From NCBI RefSeq assembly GCF_007829955.1, contig NZ_VIWX01000002.1, forward strand, positions 806,001-870,000: a stretch of 64,000 bases of DNA. The letters run 5' to 3'. The translations under genes and the position numbers were made by a program. A model generated the notes under the pieces. That model ran no database searches, was not told the origin of the DNA, and saw nothing but the letters and a program-made list of their open reading frames with translations. This DNA comes from Saccharopolyspora dendranthemae (GTDB lineage Bacteria; Actinomycetota; Actinomycetes; Mycobacteriales; Pseudonocardiaceae). This document shows, piece by piece, positions 17,804 to 26,897 of this stretch. Every line of letters starts with the position of its first letter. Positions within the stretch are counted from its first letter, which is position 1.

Positions 17804-19768
17804 TCACAGCTCGTGCGGCGTTTCGCGGTTGCCCGTGACCACGCCGACGATCACGAGCCGGTCCGCTCCGCCGCGCGGTGCCGGGTGCCTGGCCAGCCAG
17901 ACGCGTTCGTCGACGCGAGGAGTCCCGCGCGCGTGCGCGGTCAGGTCCAGAACCAGCAGCTGCCCGAACGGGACGTTCGCACAGCCGTACTCGGCGGCCT
18001 GCGCCAGGTGCGCGGCCTCGATGCCGCTGCGGGAGGAGTCGCGCAGCTCGCGCTTGACCTCGGTGACGTAGCGAACCGAACCGAACGTGGTGGTGACGTC
18101 GGCTCGGCCCATCGCCACGTCGTTGGCCTCAACGGACACCAGGCCGCCGAGCTGCCCGGTGGCCAACCACTGGTGGTAGTCGCGCTGCAGGTCCGACTCG
18201 CGCGGGCGGCGGCCGCCCTTGCCCAGCGCGCGCCGGTAGTCGCCGTCCTTCCGCCCCCAGGTCGCCGTGGTCAGATCGGCGCGGCTGAGCAGGAATCGCA
18301 GCGTCTGCTCCAGCAGCAGCCCGAACGTGGCCCGGACATCGCCGGTGAACTCGGGCGATTCGGCGAGCTGTTCCAGCAGGGTCTCCAGCAGTGGATCGAG
18401 GACCGGGTGCGCGGTGCGGGAGCGGGATATCTCGCTGTTGTGCACCACCCCGTCCAGCAGCAGCAGATCGTCGTCGCACAACTCCGCGGTCAGCCCGGAG
18501 GCGTGGCGCTCGCCGAGTACCCGCACCAGCGCGGGTGCGAGTCGGTGGGCGCGCGAGACCGAGGCCTCGGAATCGGCCTCGGAATCGGCCTCGGACGGGG
18601 TCCAGGGCTGCGGAGGATCGGGCCGACGGCCGGTTCCGGTGCGCTCGATGCGGTCCAGCAGCAGTTGCGCGGTCCGGGGCGGCAACCGCGGGTTCTGCGC
18701 AGCCGAAGCCTCCACGACGGTCCGGCGCAGCGCGGCGAGCCGGCTCTGGCTGCGCACGATCGCGTTCTCGATGGTCGGTTCGATCACGACGGCGAGCCCC
18801 GGGGCGTTCCGCGCACCGGGGAGCGGTTGCAGGGACCGCACCTGGGTGTAGGTGTCGAGCACGGCCCCGAGCGCTTCCCAGACGTCCATCCAGATCGTCT
18901 CCGCCAGTCGATCCGCTGCGGCGCGCAGCAGCAGGACGAGCCGCCGCCACGCGTGCTCGGCCGCGTGCCGCGGGCGCGACCACGGCGATCGGTGAGTGCC
19001 GTGCAACCAGGCCGAACGCTGGTCCAGCGCCGCGGTGAGCCGATCCGCCGCGTCCGCCAGCCTGCTCCGGTGCTGCGCGGCGAACGCCAGGACCGCGTCG
19101 CACGCGGCCGCGTGGGCGCGTGCGTCGTGCCGCGCCTGCTCGGCGGAATCGACCGTGGCGAATCGGGACCGGGCCGCGCTCAGCGCCCGGAGCACGGTGG
19201 TCATCTCGGTCGCGGTCAAGGCGGTCCGGAGGTCGTCGCAGCCCAGCTCGAAGGCCGCGTCGACCGCTGCGGAGTCCTCGTGCCGCAACCGGTCGAGGGC
19301 GTCCCGCAGCGGTGCGGTGATCGACGGTTCACCTGCCCACCGGTCCATCGCCGCTCCCAGGAGGCGGGGCAGCGCCTCGGTGAACTCCTCTGGTCTCCCC
19401 GGAGCGAAAGCGGTGAGCCGGCCCAGCACGGTGAACGGCGACACCGCATCGGCGATCGCCAGCCGCAGGGCACCTTCCAGGCGGCTCGCGGCGAGCAGCG
19501 GGTGGCTGTCGACGAGAGGGTCGAGATGGCGCAGCAGCGCGTGGTGCAGCTGCCCGCCGTGGGCCTCGACCACCGGCGGCCAGGCTAGGAGTTCGTCGAC
19601 GGTCGCTGCCAGTGCCAGCAGGCTGCGCTGCTCCGGCAGGCCGTCGATGAACTCGGTGAGCTCGGCTCGCCTTCCGTCGGGGTCGCGGACCGCAGCGCCG
19701 GTCAGGGCTTTGGCCAGGACCGGCGCGAGCGGTCCGGCCGCGACCGCTCCCGGCGGTCGCCGCGACAT
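17804..19768 (-). CDS. Large helical protein with C-terminal PD-(D/E)XK nuclease-like domain
   Basis: 654 residues, not matched to a named family. Residues 1-500 are mostly alpha-helical, with a short repeated 'EADS' run near 420. The C-terminal 130 residues look like a restriction-endonuclease fold: D557 in 'GRADVTTTFG', E570-V-K572 in 'VTEVKRE', and Q590-x3-Y594, the QxxxY motif of RecB-type nucleases. The start is ATG 19768, which overlaps the previous stop by 1 bp (TGATG), so it is translationally coupled. The longer frame to 20479 is an artefact overlapping the middle gene. It is the last gene of a three-gene operon. A DNA-cleaving defence effector is plausible but unproven. Confidence 0.6.
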   Translation of the reverse strand: MSRRPPGAVAAGPLAPVLAKALTGAAVRDPDGRRAELTEFIDGLPEQRSLLALAATVDELLAWPPVVEAHGGQLHHALLRHLDPLVDSHPLLAASRLEGALRLAIADAVSPFTVLGRLTAFAPGRPEEFTEALPRLLGAAMDRWAGEPSITAPLRDALDRLRHEDSAAVDAAFELGCDDLRTALTATEMTTVLRALSAARSRFATVDSAEQARHDARAHAAACDAVLAFAAQHRSRLADAADRLTAALDQRSAWLHGTHRSPWSRPRHAAEHAWRRLVLLLRAAADRLAETIWMDVWEALGAVLDTYTQVRSLQPLPGARNAPGLAVVIEPTIENAIVRSQSRLAALRRTVVEASAAQNPRLPPRTAQLLLDRIERTGTGRRPDPPQPWTPSEADSEADSEASVSRAHRLAPALVRVLGERHASGLTAELCDDDLLLLDGVVHNSEISRSRTAHPVLDPLLETLLEQLAESPEFTGDVRATFGLLLEQTLRFLLSRADLTTATWGRKDGDYRRALGKGGRRPRESDLQRDYHQWLATGQLGGLVSVEANDVAMGRADVTTTFGSVRYVTEVKRELRDSSRSGIEAAHLAQAAEYGCANVPFGQLLVLDLTAHARGTPRVDERVWLARHPAPRGGADRLVIVGVVTGNRETPHEL

Positions 19769-20334
19769 CACCGGCGCCCGTCCGAGGTGGGGGAACCGCT
19801 CCAGTCGTCTCCCCGTCGGGGTCGGGGCGGTTCGGCGAGCTCGGCGATCAGCTCGGCCAGGACGACCTCGGCGCTGCGCAACCCGGCCAGCGCCGCGGTC
19901 TCGGCCGCCTCGCTCGCGGCCAGCCGCAGTCGCGCGGAGATCTCCGGCTTGTCGGCTGCCGGCGCGGCGGTCGACAGATCGCTGGTGCACACCGCGCACC
20001 GGTGGCGCTCGCGTTCCTCGCGGCGCCGCCGTTCGGAGATCGGGGTGTCGCAGCGCGGACAGGAATGCGGTTCCAGGCCGTGGAACAACACCTGCGCGAC
20101 CCCGTTCTCCGCGATGTCGTTGAGCGAGCGCTCGTCGGCCTGGCGGCGGTTCCTGGCCAACCGGTGGACCTGTTCGCGTCGCTGCCACTCGTGCTCGGCC
20201 TCGGTGATGCGGCGCCGCACCTCCGGGTGGGGGGAATTCCCGCCCGATGCCAGCAATCCGGCAACCGCGCGGGCGGCGACGCCGGTGACCGCCGAGATCC
20301 GTTCGTGCATCGGTGAAGTCCCGGTGCTCATCAT
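19768..20334 (-). CDS. Zinc-ribbon, coiled-coil hypothetical protein
   Basis: 188 residues of unknown function. A central zinc-ribbon-like pair CPRC (C92, C95) and CAVC (C113, C116) is separated by a very basic stretch. An Arg-rich helix (40-70) and an Ala/Glu-rich helix (135-175) suggest coiled coils. It lies 8 bp after the winged-helix-like gene and overlaps the nuclease-like gene by 1 bp, so it is the middle gene of the operon. It may be the DNA- or partner-recognition subunit. Confidence 0.6.
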   Translation of the reverse strand: MMSTGTSPMHERISAVTGVAARAVAGLLASGGNSPHPEVRRRITEAEHEWQRREQVHRLARNRRQADERSLNDIAENGVAQVLFHGLEPHSCPRCDTPISERRRREERERHRCAVCTSDLSTAAPAADKPEISARLRLAASEAAETAALAGLRSAEVVLAELIAELAEPPRPRRGDDWSGSPTSDGRR

Positions 20335-20342
20335 CCCACCTC

Positions 20343-21089
20343 CTACGCCACGGCCGGTTCTGCCCGCAGTCGTGCCAACCGGTCGCGGACTCGCTCGGTG
20401 ATGGTGGCGATCGGTGCACCGCGACGGGTGCTCGCGTATTCGGCCTGGAGGTATTGGCGGTCGCGGAGCTGGTTGCCACCGCGCCCGTCGGCGAGGTCGA
20501 GCACCAACCGCACCCGGTCGACGTAGTAGCGGAAGGTCGGGGCCCGGGCGATGATCGTGCGAGCCACCCGCCTGCCTCGCGCGAGCAGGAAGTAGTCGTG
20601 GCGCCGGGTGTGGCCCACCCGGCCGCGACGGCGCCGCACGATCAGACCGGCGCTGCGCAGCACCGCGAGCGCGTCGTCGAGCGGTTCGTAGGCGCCGAAG
20701 TGGTGGCGGAGCATCGGGTAGCGGCGGACTTCGGGTTCTTCGGAGTCGAGGATCCTGCCTGCGAGCTCCAGCAGTTCGCCCTCCGCCGTCCGCTCGTACT
20801 CGTTGAGCAGTTCGTCGGCGAGGAAATCCGGGCTGCGGAGCCAGAAGTCGAGCTTCTGCAACCTGGTCTGGCCGGTGAGCACGCCGACCGCTTCGGCCAG
20901 CGCGGGTTCCGGGGCGGGGGAGGGCAGGGGTTCGGCGGCACCGTCGATCAGCAGCAACAACCGAACCGCGTCCTGCTCCCGGCTGGTCGCGGGCGTGCCG
21001 ACCTGGTGGTCTGGCTGGAAACCCTCAACGTTGCGCACGTTGAACGAGCGTGCGGTCCGGGGGGATGGTTCAGCTGTACTGCGAGCCAA
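20343..21089 (-). CDS. Winged-helix-like protein, first gene of the three-gene operon
   Basis: 248 residues in the longest reading. A 'GQTRLQKLDFWLRSPDFLADELL' core (quoted in part; about 88-108) and a later basic beta-hairpin 'LIVRRRRGRVGHTRRHDYFLL' look like a winged-helix DNA-binding module; 'TRLQKL' openings occur in several small wHTH families. The start is uncertain. The first codon is TTG 21089 without a ribosome site, and an inverted repeat at 21026-21042 lies inside this reading. Translation may begin further in, for example at GTG 21038 or later. The 237 bp upstream (21090-21326) carry no convincing gene. Confidence 0.55.
   Translation of the reverse strand: MARSTAEPSPRTARSFNVRNVEGFQPDHQVGTPATSREQDAVRLLLLIDGAAEPLPSPAPEPALAEAVGVLTGQTRLQKLDFWLRSPDFLADELLNEYERTAEGELLELAGRILDSEEPEVRRYPMLRHHFGAYEPLDDALAVLRSAGLIVRRRRGRVGHTRRHDYFLLARGRRVARTIIARAPTFRYYVDRVRLVLDLADGRGGNQLRDRQYLQAEYASTRRGAPIATITERVRDRLARLRAEPAVA
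21026..21042. promoter_or_regulatory. Inverted repeat CAACGT-N5-ACGTTG near operon start
   Basis: A perfect 6-bp dyad with a 5-bp spacer, within the first 22 codons of the longest reading of the winged-helix-like gene. If the true start is downstream, this would be an autoregulatory operator. Confidence 0.4.
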
Positions 21090-21326
21090 TGCGAAGTGTC
21101 ATCTTCGGAACCACTCGGTGCTCCGGCTAGCCGACCTGCCGCCGCACAACCCGAATGGCCCAGGGGCCAACGGTTTCGACATCCGATCGGCGCAACGGCG
21201 TGACGCAGCGGCCACGACCCGTGCGTGCACGCTATCGGGACCCACTGGGCGGCGCAAGCGATTCCCAGCTCCCGCACGCGAGTCCGCGGTCGGATCGCGC
21301 ACGTTCCCGGCGGAGGTGCGGGTCGC

Positions 21327-22928
21327 TCAGTTCACGCAGGGGATTCCAGCCGCGCTGATCGGGTTCTGCGCCGGGGCCTCGGAGCCCTGCTGCCGCGCGG
21401 TCCCGTCCAGGGCCAGCGCGCCACCGGGGGCGAAGCGCGGGCCGACCGGCGGGTCGTAGTCCGAGCCGATGATCACCTGGACGCGTCCGGAGGACAGCGA
21501 CGTGTTGGATTCCGTCTGCATTCCGCCCAGCTGGGAGGCCACCTCCTGCGCGGCTGCTTCTCCGCCCGGTCCGTAGCGGATCACCGAGGAGCTGCGCTTG
21601 CTGGTGTTGCCGACGGTGCCGACCTCGAGCCCTTCGGCGCTGAGCTGGTCCTGGACCCTGGAGGCCAGCCCGGAGGTGCGGGTGCCGTTGAGGACGTCGA
21701 CGCGGGCCGACACCGGCTCCTCGGCGTTCGAGGTCGGCGGAGGTTCCGGAGTCGGCGAGCCCGCGGCCCCGGGTGGGAGCGTCGCGGAGCGCACGGCGGC
21801 CTTGACGTCGCTCGGGTTGACCTTGAGGGCCTCGCCATCGGGCGTGTCGTAGGCGGCGTCTTCGATCGGGATGGTGTTGAACTTGATCGCGCCGCCCGCG
21901 AGCCCGCGCAGCCTTTCGGCGAACGACAGCACGTCGGAGTCGTCGCCCAGGTCCAGCACGACGGAGTCCTGCACCGAATTGATCAGTTCTCGAAGCTTGG
22001 CCGGGTTCGCCAGCACTCCGCCGGACAGGGCGGTCTGCGCGAGGCCGGCCAGGAACGCCTGTTGGCGCACCACTCGGTCCAGGTCACCGCGCGGCAGGCC
22101 GTGGCGCTGCCGGACGAAGGCCAGCGCGTCCGGCCCCGCGATCGTCTGCTGACCGGCCTGGAAGTCCGCGCCCGAGAACGAGTCGCTGGTCGCGGAGTTC
22201 AGGCACACCGGCACACCGCCGACGGCCTCGGTGATCTTGGCGAAGCCCAGCAGGTTGACCTCGGCGTAGTGGTCGATGGAGGACCCGGTGAGGTTCTCCA
22301 CGGTGCGCAGCAACGTCTTGCGGCCTGCTTCGTTGCCCGCCCGGTCCAGCGCCGCCGGGTCGGACACGCCGCTCTTCTGCTGGCTGAGGATCTCGGTCCC
22401 CTTGCCGCGCCCGTACGCCGAGTTGATCTTGTGGTTGCCCTGTCCGGGGATCGAGACGTAGGAGTCCCGGGGGAAGGAGAAGCCGACCGCGCTGGTCCCG
22501 TCGTTGGGGATGTGCAGCATGATCACCGTGTCGGTCAACGCCGCCTCGTTGGACCCGGCGTGCAGTTCGCGCAGCACGTCCTCGGGCAGCGGGTTGCCGT
22601 GGGCGTCGGTGCGGCTGTCCATTCCGACGAGCAGGATGTCGATCGCGCCGTCGGCTCCGCCGCCTTCGGCGACGTCGCTGGTGGCGAGACCGTTGAGCAG
22701 GTGCCGGTAGTTGCTCCAGCCGTACCCGGTGACCAGCAGGATCACCAGGGACATGATGGTGGCGACGGCCCGGGGCCCGAGGGGTTTGCTGCGCCGGCGC
22801 GGCGGGAGCGGTCCGACAGGCGGTCGCCCCCTGGGGCGCCGCGGCGGGACCGGATTCCTGGCGGGTGGCGTTGGCAAGGTTCCTCCGTCGGGTGCGCCCC
22901 TTGGTTCGGCGCTCGAGCGACTACTCAA
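21327..22928 (-). CDS. LytR-CpsA-Psr (LCP) cell-wall glycopolymer ligase with LytR_C domain
   Basis: A 533-residue type II membrane protein. A Pro/Arg-rich cytoplasmic tail (1-55) is followed by one membrane helix 'IMSLVILLVTGYGW' (about 58-72). The LCP domain (about 90-320) contains 'DSRTDAHG', 'DTVIMLHIP', 'FSFPRDSYVSIPG' and 'LDRVVRQQAFLAGL', and the LytR_C domain 'ARVDVLNGTRTSGLA' starts near 405. LCP enzymes transfer arabinogalactan or teichoic-acid-like polymers from lipid carriers to peptidoglycan. The start codon appears to be TTG 22928; an internal start is possible. Confidence 0.88.
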   Translation of the reverse strand: MSSRSSAEPRGAPDGGTLPTPPARNPVPPRRPRGRPPVGPLPPRRRSKPLGPRAVATIMSLVILLVTGYGWSNYRHLLNGLATSDVAEGGGADGAIDILLVGMDSRTDAHGNPLPEDVLRELHAGSNEAALTDTVIMLHIPNDGTSAVGFSFPRDSYVSIPGQGNHKINSAYGRGKGTEILSQQKSGVSDPAALDRAGNEAGRKTLLRTVENLTGSSIDHYAEVNLLGFAKITEAVGGVPVCLNSATSDSFSGADFQAGQQTIAGPDALAFVRQRHGLPRGDLDRVVRQQAFLAGLAQTALSGGVLANPAKLRELINSVQDSVVLDLGDDSDVLSFAERLRGLAGGAIKFNTIPIEDAAYDTPDGEALKVNPSDVKAAVRSATLPPGAAGSPTPEPPPTSNAEEPVSARVDVLNGTRTSGLASRVQDQLSAEGLEVGTVGNTSKRSSSVIRYGPGGEAAAQEVASQLGGMQTESNTSLSSGRVQVIIGSDYDPPVGPRFAPGGALALDGTARQQGSEAPAQNPISAAGIPCVN

Positions 22929-23012
22929 GGATTACATCCCGGAACCGCCAACCGGGCCTGTTGTGATCACCCGATAGCGGTCGATTTCACCACGGTACGT
23001 GATCTTGCCTGG

Positions 23013-23579
23013 TCAATCTTCGGTTTTGCCACGACTCGCGAATTCCGGCAGATCGCTCTGCCTGACGCGGTAGACCTGCAGCGAGGTCTCGTAGTACTTG
23101 GTCGTCTCACCGACCCAGTCCATCCCGATGCGCTGGGACGTGGCGATCGCGCGGGTGTTGTCCGGTCGGGTGAGCGCGAAGATCTCGTCGATGTCGAAGG
23201 TGAACGCCCAGTGCAGCAGGGCGATCGCCGCCTCGGTGGCGTAGCCGTTCCCCCATTCCTCGGGACGCAGCTGCCAGGTCAGCTCGAGGTCGTGGTCGTA
23301 GGGCGGGAGCGTCCGCAGCACCAGCCCGCCCACCACCTGCGAATTCTGGCGGTGCTGCATCGCGAAGCGGCCGGTCGGCGGGACGAGGTTGGGCTGCGAC
23401 TCGGTCCAGGAGTGCACGACGGCGCGCATCGCGGCCAGGTCGGCGACGTTGGAGATCACCGGTGTCAGCCATTCGGTGACCTCGGGACGGCCGTAGAGGT
23501 CCAGCGCCGCCTGCACGTCGGCGTCGTCGGTGGTCCAGTCCCGGACCAGGAGCCGGTCGGTGGCCAGCGGGAGGTCCAT
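23013..23579 (-). CDS. GNAT family N-acetyltransferase (RimJ/RimL type)
   Basis: A 188-residue acetyltransferase. 'LATDRLLVRDWTTDDADVQAAL' (in part) opens the fold; 'ELTWQLRPEEWGNGYATEA' is motif A binding acetyl-CoA, and 'NTRAIATSQRIGMDWVG' is the typical C-terminal part. ATG 23579 follows GAGGGAAG. The closest style is RimJ/RimL-like acetylation of protein N-termini or small amines. The 189-bp upstream gap is AT-rich (23640-23720) and probably its promoter. Confidence 0.88.
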   Translation of the reverse strand: MDLPLATDRLLVRDWTTDDADVQAALDLYGRPEVTEWLTPVISNVADLAAMRAVVHSWTESQPNLVPPTGRFAMQHRQNSQVVGGLVLRTLPPYDHDLELTWQLRPEEWGNGYATEAAIALLHWAFTFDIDEIFALTRPDNTRAIATSQRIGMDWVGETTKYYETSLQVYRVRQSDLPEFASRGKTED

Positions 23580-23768
23580 CGTCTTCCCTCGCCTTCCGGG
23601 GGCCGGCGGCGCCCGCGGGGCCCCGTGCTGTGGGAGAGCCTTCGCGAATTCTATCCGCCCGAGGAACGCGGTATCCAATTCTTATTTAACACTGTGGCTT
23701 CAGTGTGGATCGAAATTAATCAGAACCGGTGCGCGCGGACCCCGGCCGAGACGTGATGAAGGCCCCGG

Positions 23769-25064
23769 TCAGTGCACTGGCGGCAGCTTCGGCAGGCGAC
23801 CGTCGGCGTCGAACTCCCAGGGGCGCGCTTCGCCCAGAGCCCGCATGTCCGGGTGCTCGGAGACCTCCTGCGCGTAGGCCTCCGACACCTCCACCTGCGG
23901 CATCGAGAGGGTGTTGCGGATGCGCACCACCTTCGCCGGGCGTTCGTGAGGCCCGCGGGTGAGGTGCAGCGCTGCCAGGAGCGCGTCCCGGTCGTTGGCC
24001 AGCGCCATCGGGATTCGCGCGCCGTCGGGAACGCCCGAGGTCAGCGAGTTGGTGTAGAACGAGCCGAACTCGATCTGGTCCACGCAGCTCTGAGTGGTCA
24101 GGTCGGCCAGTCCCAGCCCGCAGGCGTTGCCGTTGGTGTGCTCGGTCAAGCCCAGGACCACGATCCGCTTCACCGGTGTCGCGTGGAACTTGTCGGCGTT
24201 GACCGGCGCCCGGCCGGTGATGTTCGGATCCATCCCCGCCCCGCTGATGTCCTTGCCGATCTCGTCGACCACCAGCACGTCGATGTCGGACATCAGCAGC
24301 TTCGGCATCAACGACTTGGCCTCCGCGAGGAGTTCCGCCTCGCGGTCCAGGATCCGCTCGGGCGTCACGAGCTCCAGCCGGGCGACGTCCTCGTACGCGT
24401 TCTCCACCACCGCCACGGCGAACTCGAAGGACATCACCTCCAGCGCTGCCCTCGCGGCGTCGGGGATCAAGGTGTCGAACTTCTCGAACCCGTGGCGGTG
24501 CAGCGTCGCAGCGCCCTTGTGCTTGCCCAGCCCGATGGCGATCATCTTCGCCAGGCCGCTCTCGTGGCTGCCGCGGAAATCGGTGTGCGGCTTCACCCTT
24601 CCGAGCACGACCACGCTGTCGGCTTGGGCGGCCTCGGCGTCGAAGTGCACCGGGGTGCCGTCGTGGAGCTCGGTGATCACCACCGTCTCCATCGACGAGA
24701 TCACCGGTGCGCCGACGCTGTCCTCGGTGACCCCGTACTCGGCGAGCACCTGGCGCTGGCCCTCGGCGGTGCCTCCGCCGTGGCTGCCCATCGCGGGCAC
24801 CACGAACGGCTTCGCGCCGTGCTCGGCCAGCGCCCCGACGAGGGCGATCACGATCCGGTCCAGCTGGGCGATGCCCCTGCTGCCGACCGTCACGGCGATG
24901 CGCTTGCCGCTGATCGGGTGGGAACGATCGTGCTCGGCGACCTGCGAGCGGAGGGAGCCTTCCAGGTCGTCCACCGACTCGGCGGCGAACCGCTGCTCGA
25001 TGGGCAGCATCGGGGGCAGCTCGACGTCCGTGCCGGCCAGCCGGACCTTCTCTACGTTGAACAT
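23769..25064 (-). CDS. LarA-like (DUF2088) nickel-pincer-type protein
   Basis: 431 residues, similar in layout to lactate racemase LarA. An N-terminal DUF2088 domain includes 'VTVGSRGIAQLDRI', 'VPAMGSHGGGTAEGQ' and 'VKPHTDFRGSHESGLAKMIAIGLG' (in part), with the His and Lys positions expected to hold the nickel-pincer nucleotide. The C-terminal half is a Rossmann-like domain with 'DVLVVDEIGKDISG'. ATG 25064 follows GGAGAAG. LarA relatives racemise or epimerise 2-hydroxy acids. LarB/C/E maturation genes are not nearby, so its metal state is open. Confidence 0.75.
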   Translation of the reverse strand: MFNVEKVRLAGTDVELPPMLPIEQRFAAESVDDLEGSLRSQVAEHDRSHPISGKRIAVTVGSRGIAQLDRIVIALVGALAEHGAKPFVVPAMGSHGGGTAEGQRQVLAEYGVTEDSVGAPVISSMETVVITELHDGTPVHFDAEAAQADSVVVLGRVKPHTDFRGSHESGLAKMIAIGLGKHKGAATLHRHGFEKFDTLIPDAARAALEVMSFEFAVAVVENAYEDVARLELVTPERILDREAELLAEAKSLMPKLLMSDIDVLVVDEIGKDISGAGMDPNITGRAPVNADKFHATPVKRIVVLGLTEHTNGNACGLGLADLTTQSCVDQIEFGSFYTNSLTSGVPDGARIPMALANDRDALLAALHLTRGPHERPAKVVRIRNTLSMPQVEVSEAYAQEVSEHPDMRALGEARPWEFDADGRLPKLPPVH

Positions 25065-25195
25065 GTTCTTCTCCGCGCGCCGCGACCAGGGGTTCTGCCT
25101 CACCTTGGCACTTCGAACGGGAACGTTCACCACTCAACGGCCTGTTCACCGACGGGCGGGTGGCGGTGGCCGGTCACGACCTCTGGTCGCGGCCT

Positions 25196-25201
25196 TATCG
25201 T
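25196..25201 (+). promoter_or_regulatory. -10 box, leaderless transcript predicted
   Basis: TATCGT fits TANNNT and ends 6 nt before ATG 25208. A GAGGG lies in that gap, so the start could also be led. Confidence 0.35.
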
Positions 25202-25207
25202 GAGGGC

Positions 25208-25603
25208 ATGATTCGTCCCGGTCCCGTGCGGTGGCTGCGCTACCAGTTCGGCGGCACGCTGCCCGATCGGTACCGCGACTGGGTCCTGCACGACGCGACC
25301 TGCCGGACCTGGGTGCTGCGGGTGCTGATCCGCGGACTGCTGCAGATCGCGCCGATCGGGCTGGTGCTGTTCCTCGGGCTCGGCTTCCTGGGTGGGGCGT
25401 GGCCGATCGCCGCAGGGGCGTTGCTGCTGGGGCTGCTGGTGGTCGCCCGGATCGTGCTGACCAGTTCGGTCGACAGCGTGGACAGCAGGCTCACCAAGTA
25501 CGGGTTCCCGCCGGGCCACGGGTCCGCGGTGCGCAGGCAGCGGGACGCCGCGGCGGCCGAGCGGTACCGGGCGGTGTGGCGGCAGGACACGCCTGAGAGC
25601 TGA
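25208..25603 (+). CDS. DUF5313 family membrane protein
   Basis: 131 residues, matching the actinobacterial DUF5313 pattern: 'RPGPVRWLRYQFGGTLP', 'WVLHDATCRTWVLR', then two membrane helices (about 42-62 and 66-84) and a charged tail 'KYGFPPGHGSAVRRQRD'. It is probably an inner-membrane protein of unknown role, common in mycobacteria and relatives. It is divergent from the LarA-like gene. Confidence 0.82.
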   Translation: MIRPGPVRWLRYQFGGTLPDRYRDWVLHDATCRTWVLRVLIRGLLQIAPIGLVLFLGLGFLGGAWPIAAGALLLGLLVVARIVLTSSVDSVDSRLTKYGFPPGHGSAVRRQRDAAAAERYRAVWRQDTPES

Positions 25604-25637
25604 GCCACCCGAGCGCCGAGGGATTCACCAGCGGCTT

Positions 25638-25643
25638 TACCAT
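25638..25643 (+). promoter_or_regulatory. -10 box, leaderless transcript predicted for ilvA
   Basis: TACCAT ends 6 nt before GTG 25650 with no ribosome site between, so translation probably starts on a leaderless mRNA. Confidence 0.4.
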
Positions 25644-25649
25644 CTCCTG

Positions 25650-26897
25650 GTGTCCGTTGAGCTCAATCCCGCAGCGATCTTCCGGGCCGGCACCCGCTTG
25701 CGACAGGTGGTCCGGCGCACGCCGCTGGAGTCCAGCGGCCGCCTGAGCGCGGAGCTCGGCGTACCGGTCCGCCTCAAGCGCGAGGACCTCCAGGTCTGCC
25801 GCTCCTACAAGGTTCGAGGCGCCTACAACCTGATCTCCGGGCTCAACGCCGACGAGCGCGAGCGCGGTGTCGTGTGCGCCAGCGCGGGCAACCACGCGCA
25901 GGGCTTGGCCTTCGCCTGCCGGGAGCTGCAGATCAAGGGCCGGGTGTACCTGCCGGGGAACACGCCTCGTCAGAAGCGCAAGCGGATCGCGATCATCGGC
26001 GGCGAGTGGGTCGAGCCGGTGATCGTGGGTTCCTCGTTCGACGAGGCCAGCGCCGCGTCCAAGGAGGACGCCGAGCGCACCGGCGCGGTCTACGTGCACC
26101 CGTTCGACGACCCGCGCACGATCGCGGGGCAGGGGACCGTCGGCTTGGAGATCGCCGAGCAGCACGACGGCCCCATCGACACCGTGATCGTGCCCGTCGG
26201 CGGTGGCGGTCTGGTGGCCGGCATCGTGCTGTGGCTCAAGGAGCACTTCCCGGAGACGCGGGTCGTGGGTGCTGAGCCCGCCGGTGCCGCGAGCATGCGC
26301 GCGGCCTTCGACGAAGGCGCGCCGGTGAAGCTGCCGGCGGTGGACACCTTCGTGGACGGCGCCGCTGTGGGCCGGGTCGGCGATCTCGGCTACGAGGTGG
26401 CTCGCGAGCTGGTCGACGAGCTGGTGGCGGTTCCCGAGGGCGCGGTCTGCACCGAGATGATCGAGCTCTACCAGACCGAGGGCATCATCGCCGAGCCCGC
26501 GGGTGCGCTGGCCAGCGCGGCGTCCCGGATGCTCGAGCGGCCGCCGCGCGGTCCGGTGGTGTGCGTGGTGTCCGGGGGCAACAACGATCTGAGCCGCTAC
26601 GGCGAGGTGGTGGAGCGGTCCCTGCTGCACGAGGGGTTGCGGCACTACTTCCTGGTCACCTTCTCGCAGGAGCCGGGCGCGCTGCGGCACTTCCTCGACG
26701 ACGTGCTCGTCGAGGGGCAGGACATCGTCGCCTTCGAGTACGTCAAGAAGAACAACCGCGAGACCGGTCCGGCGCTGGTCGGGATCGAACTCGACAAGGC
26801 CGACGACCTGGACGACCTGCTGACGCGGATGAAGGAATCGCCGCTCCAGATCGAGCAGGTCTCACCGGGCTCCCCGCTGTTCTCCTTCCTGGTCTGA
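25650..26897 (+). CDS. ilvA: Threonine ammonia-lyase (threonine deaminase)
   Basis: A 415-residue fold-type II PLP enzyme converting L-threonine to 2-oxobutyrate and ammonia, the first step to isoleucine. The PLP lysine sits in 'CRSYKVRGAYNL' (about 54), the substrate loop is 'SAGNHAQG', the phosphate loop 'VGGGGLVAG', and 'EPAGALASAA' follows. The C-terminal 80 residues form one ACT-like domain ('YFLVTFSQEPGALRHFLDDV', quoted to 20), as in short biosynthetic IlvA with isoleucine feedback. Confidence 0.93.
   Translation: MSVELNPAAIFRAGTRLRQVVRRTPLESSGRLSAELGVPVRLKREDLQVCRSYKVRGAYNLISGLNADERERGVVCASAGNHAQGLAFACRELQIKGRVYLPGNTPRQKRKRIAIIGGEWVEPVIVGSSFDEASAASKEDAERTGAVYVHPFDDPRTIAGQGTVGLEIAEQHDGPIDTVIVPVGGGGLVAGIVLWLKEHFPETRVVGAEPAGAASMRAAFDEGAPVKLPAVDTFVDGAAVGRVGDLGYEVARELVDELVAVPEGAVCTEMIELYQTEGIIAEPAGALASAASRMLERPPRGPVVCVVSGGNNDLSRYGEVVERSLLHEGLRHYFLVTFSQEPGALRHFLDDVLVEGQDIVAFEYVKKNNRETGPALVGIELDKADDLDDLLTRMKESPLQIEQVSPGSPLFSFLV

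Noticed and set aside
19769..20479. Extension of the nuclease-like protein to 891 codons
   Set aside because: It overlaps the zinc-ribbon gene completely in another frame; the TGATG junction marks the real start.
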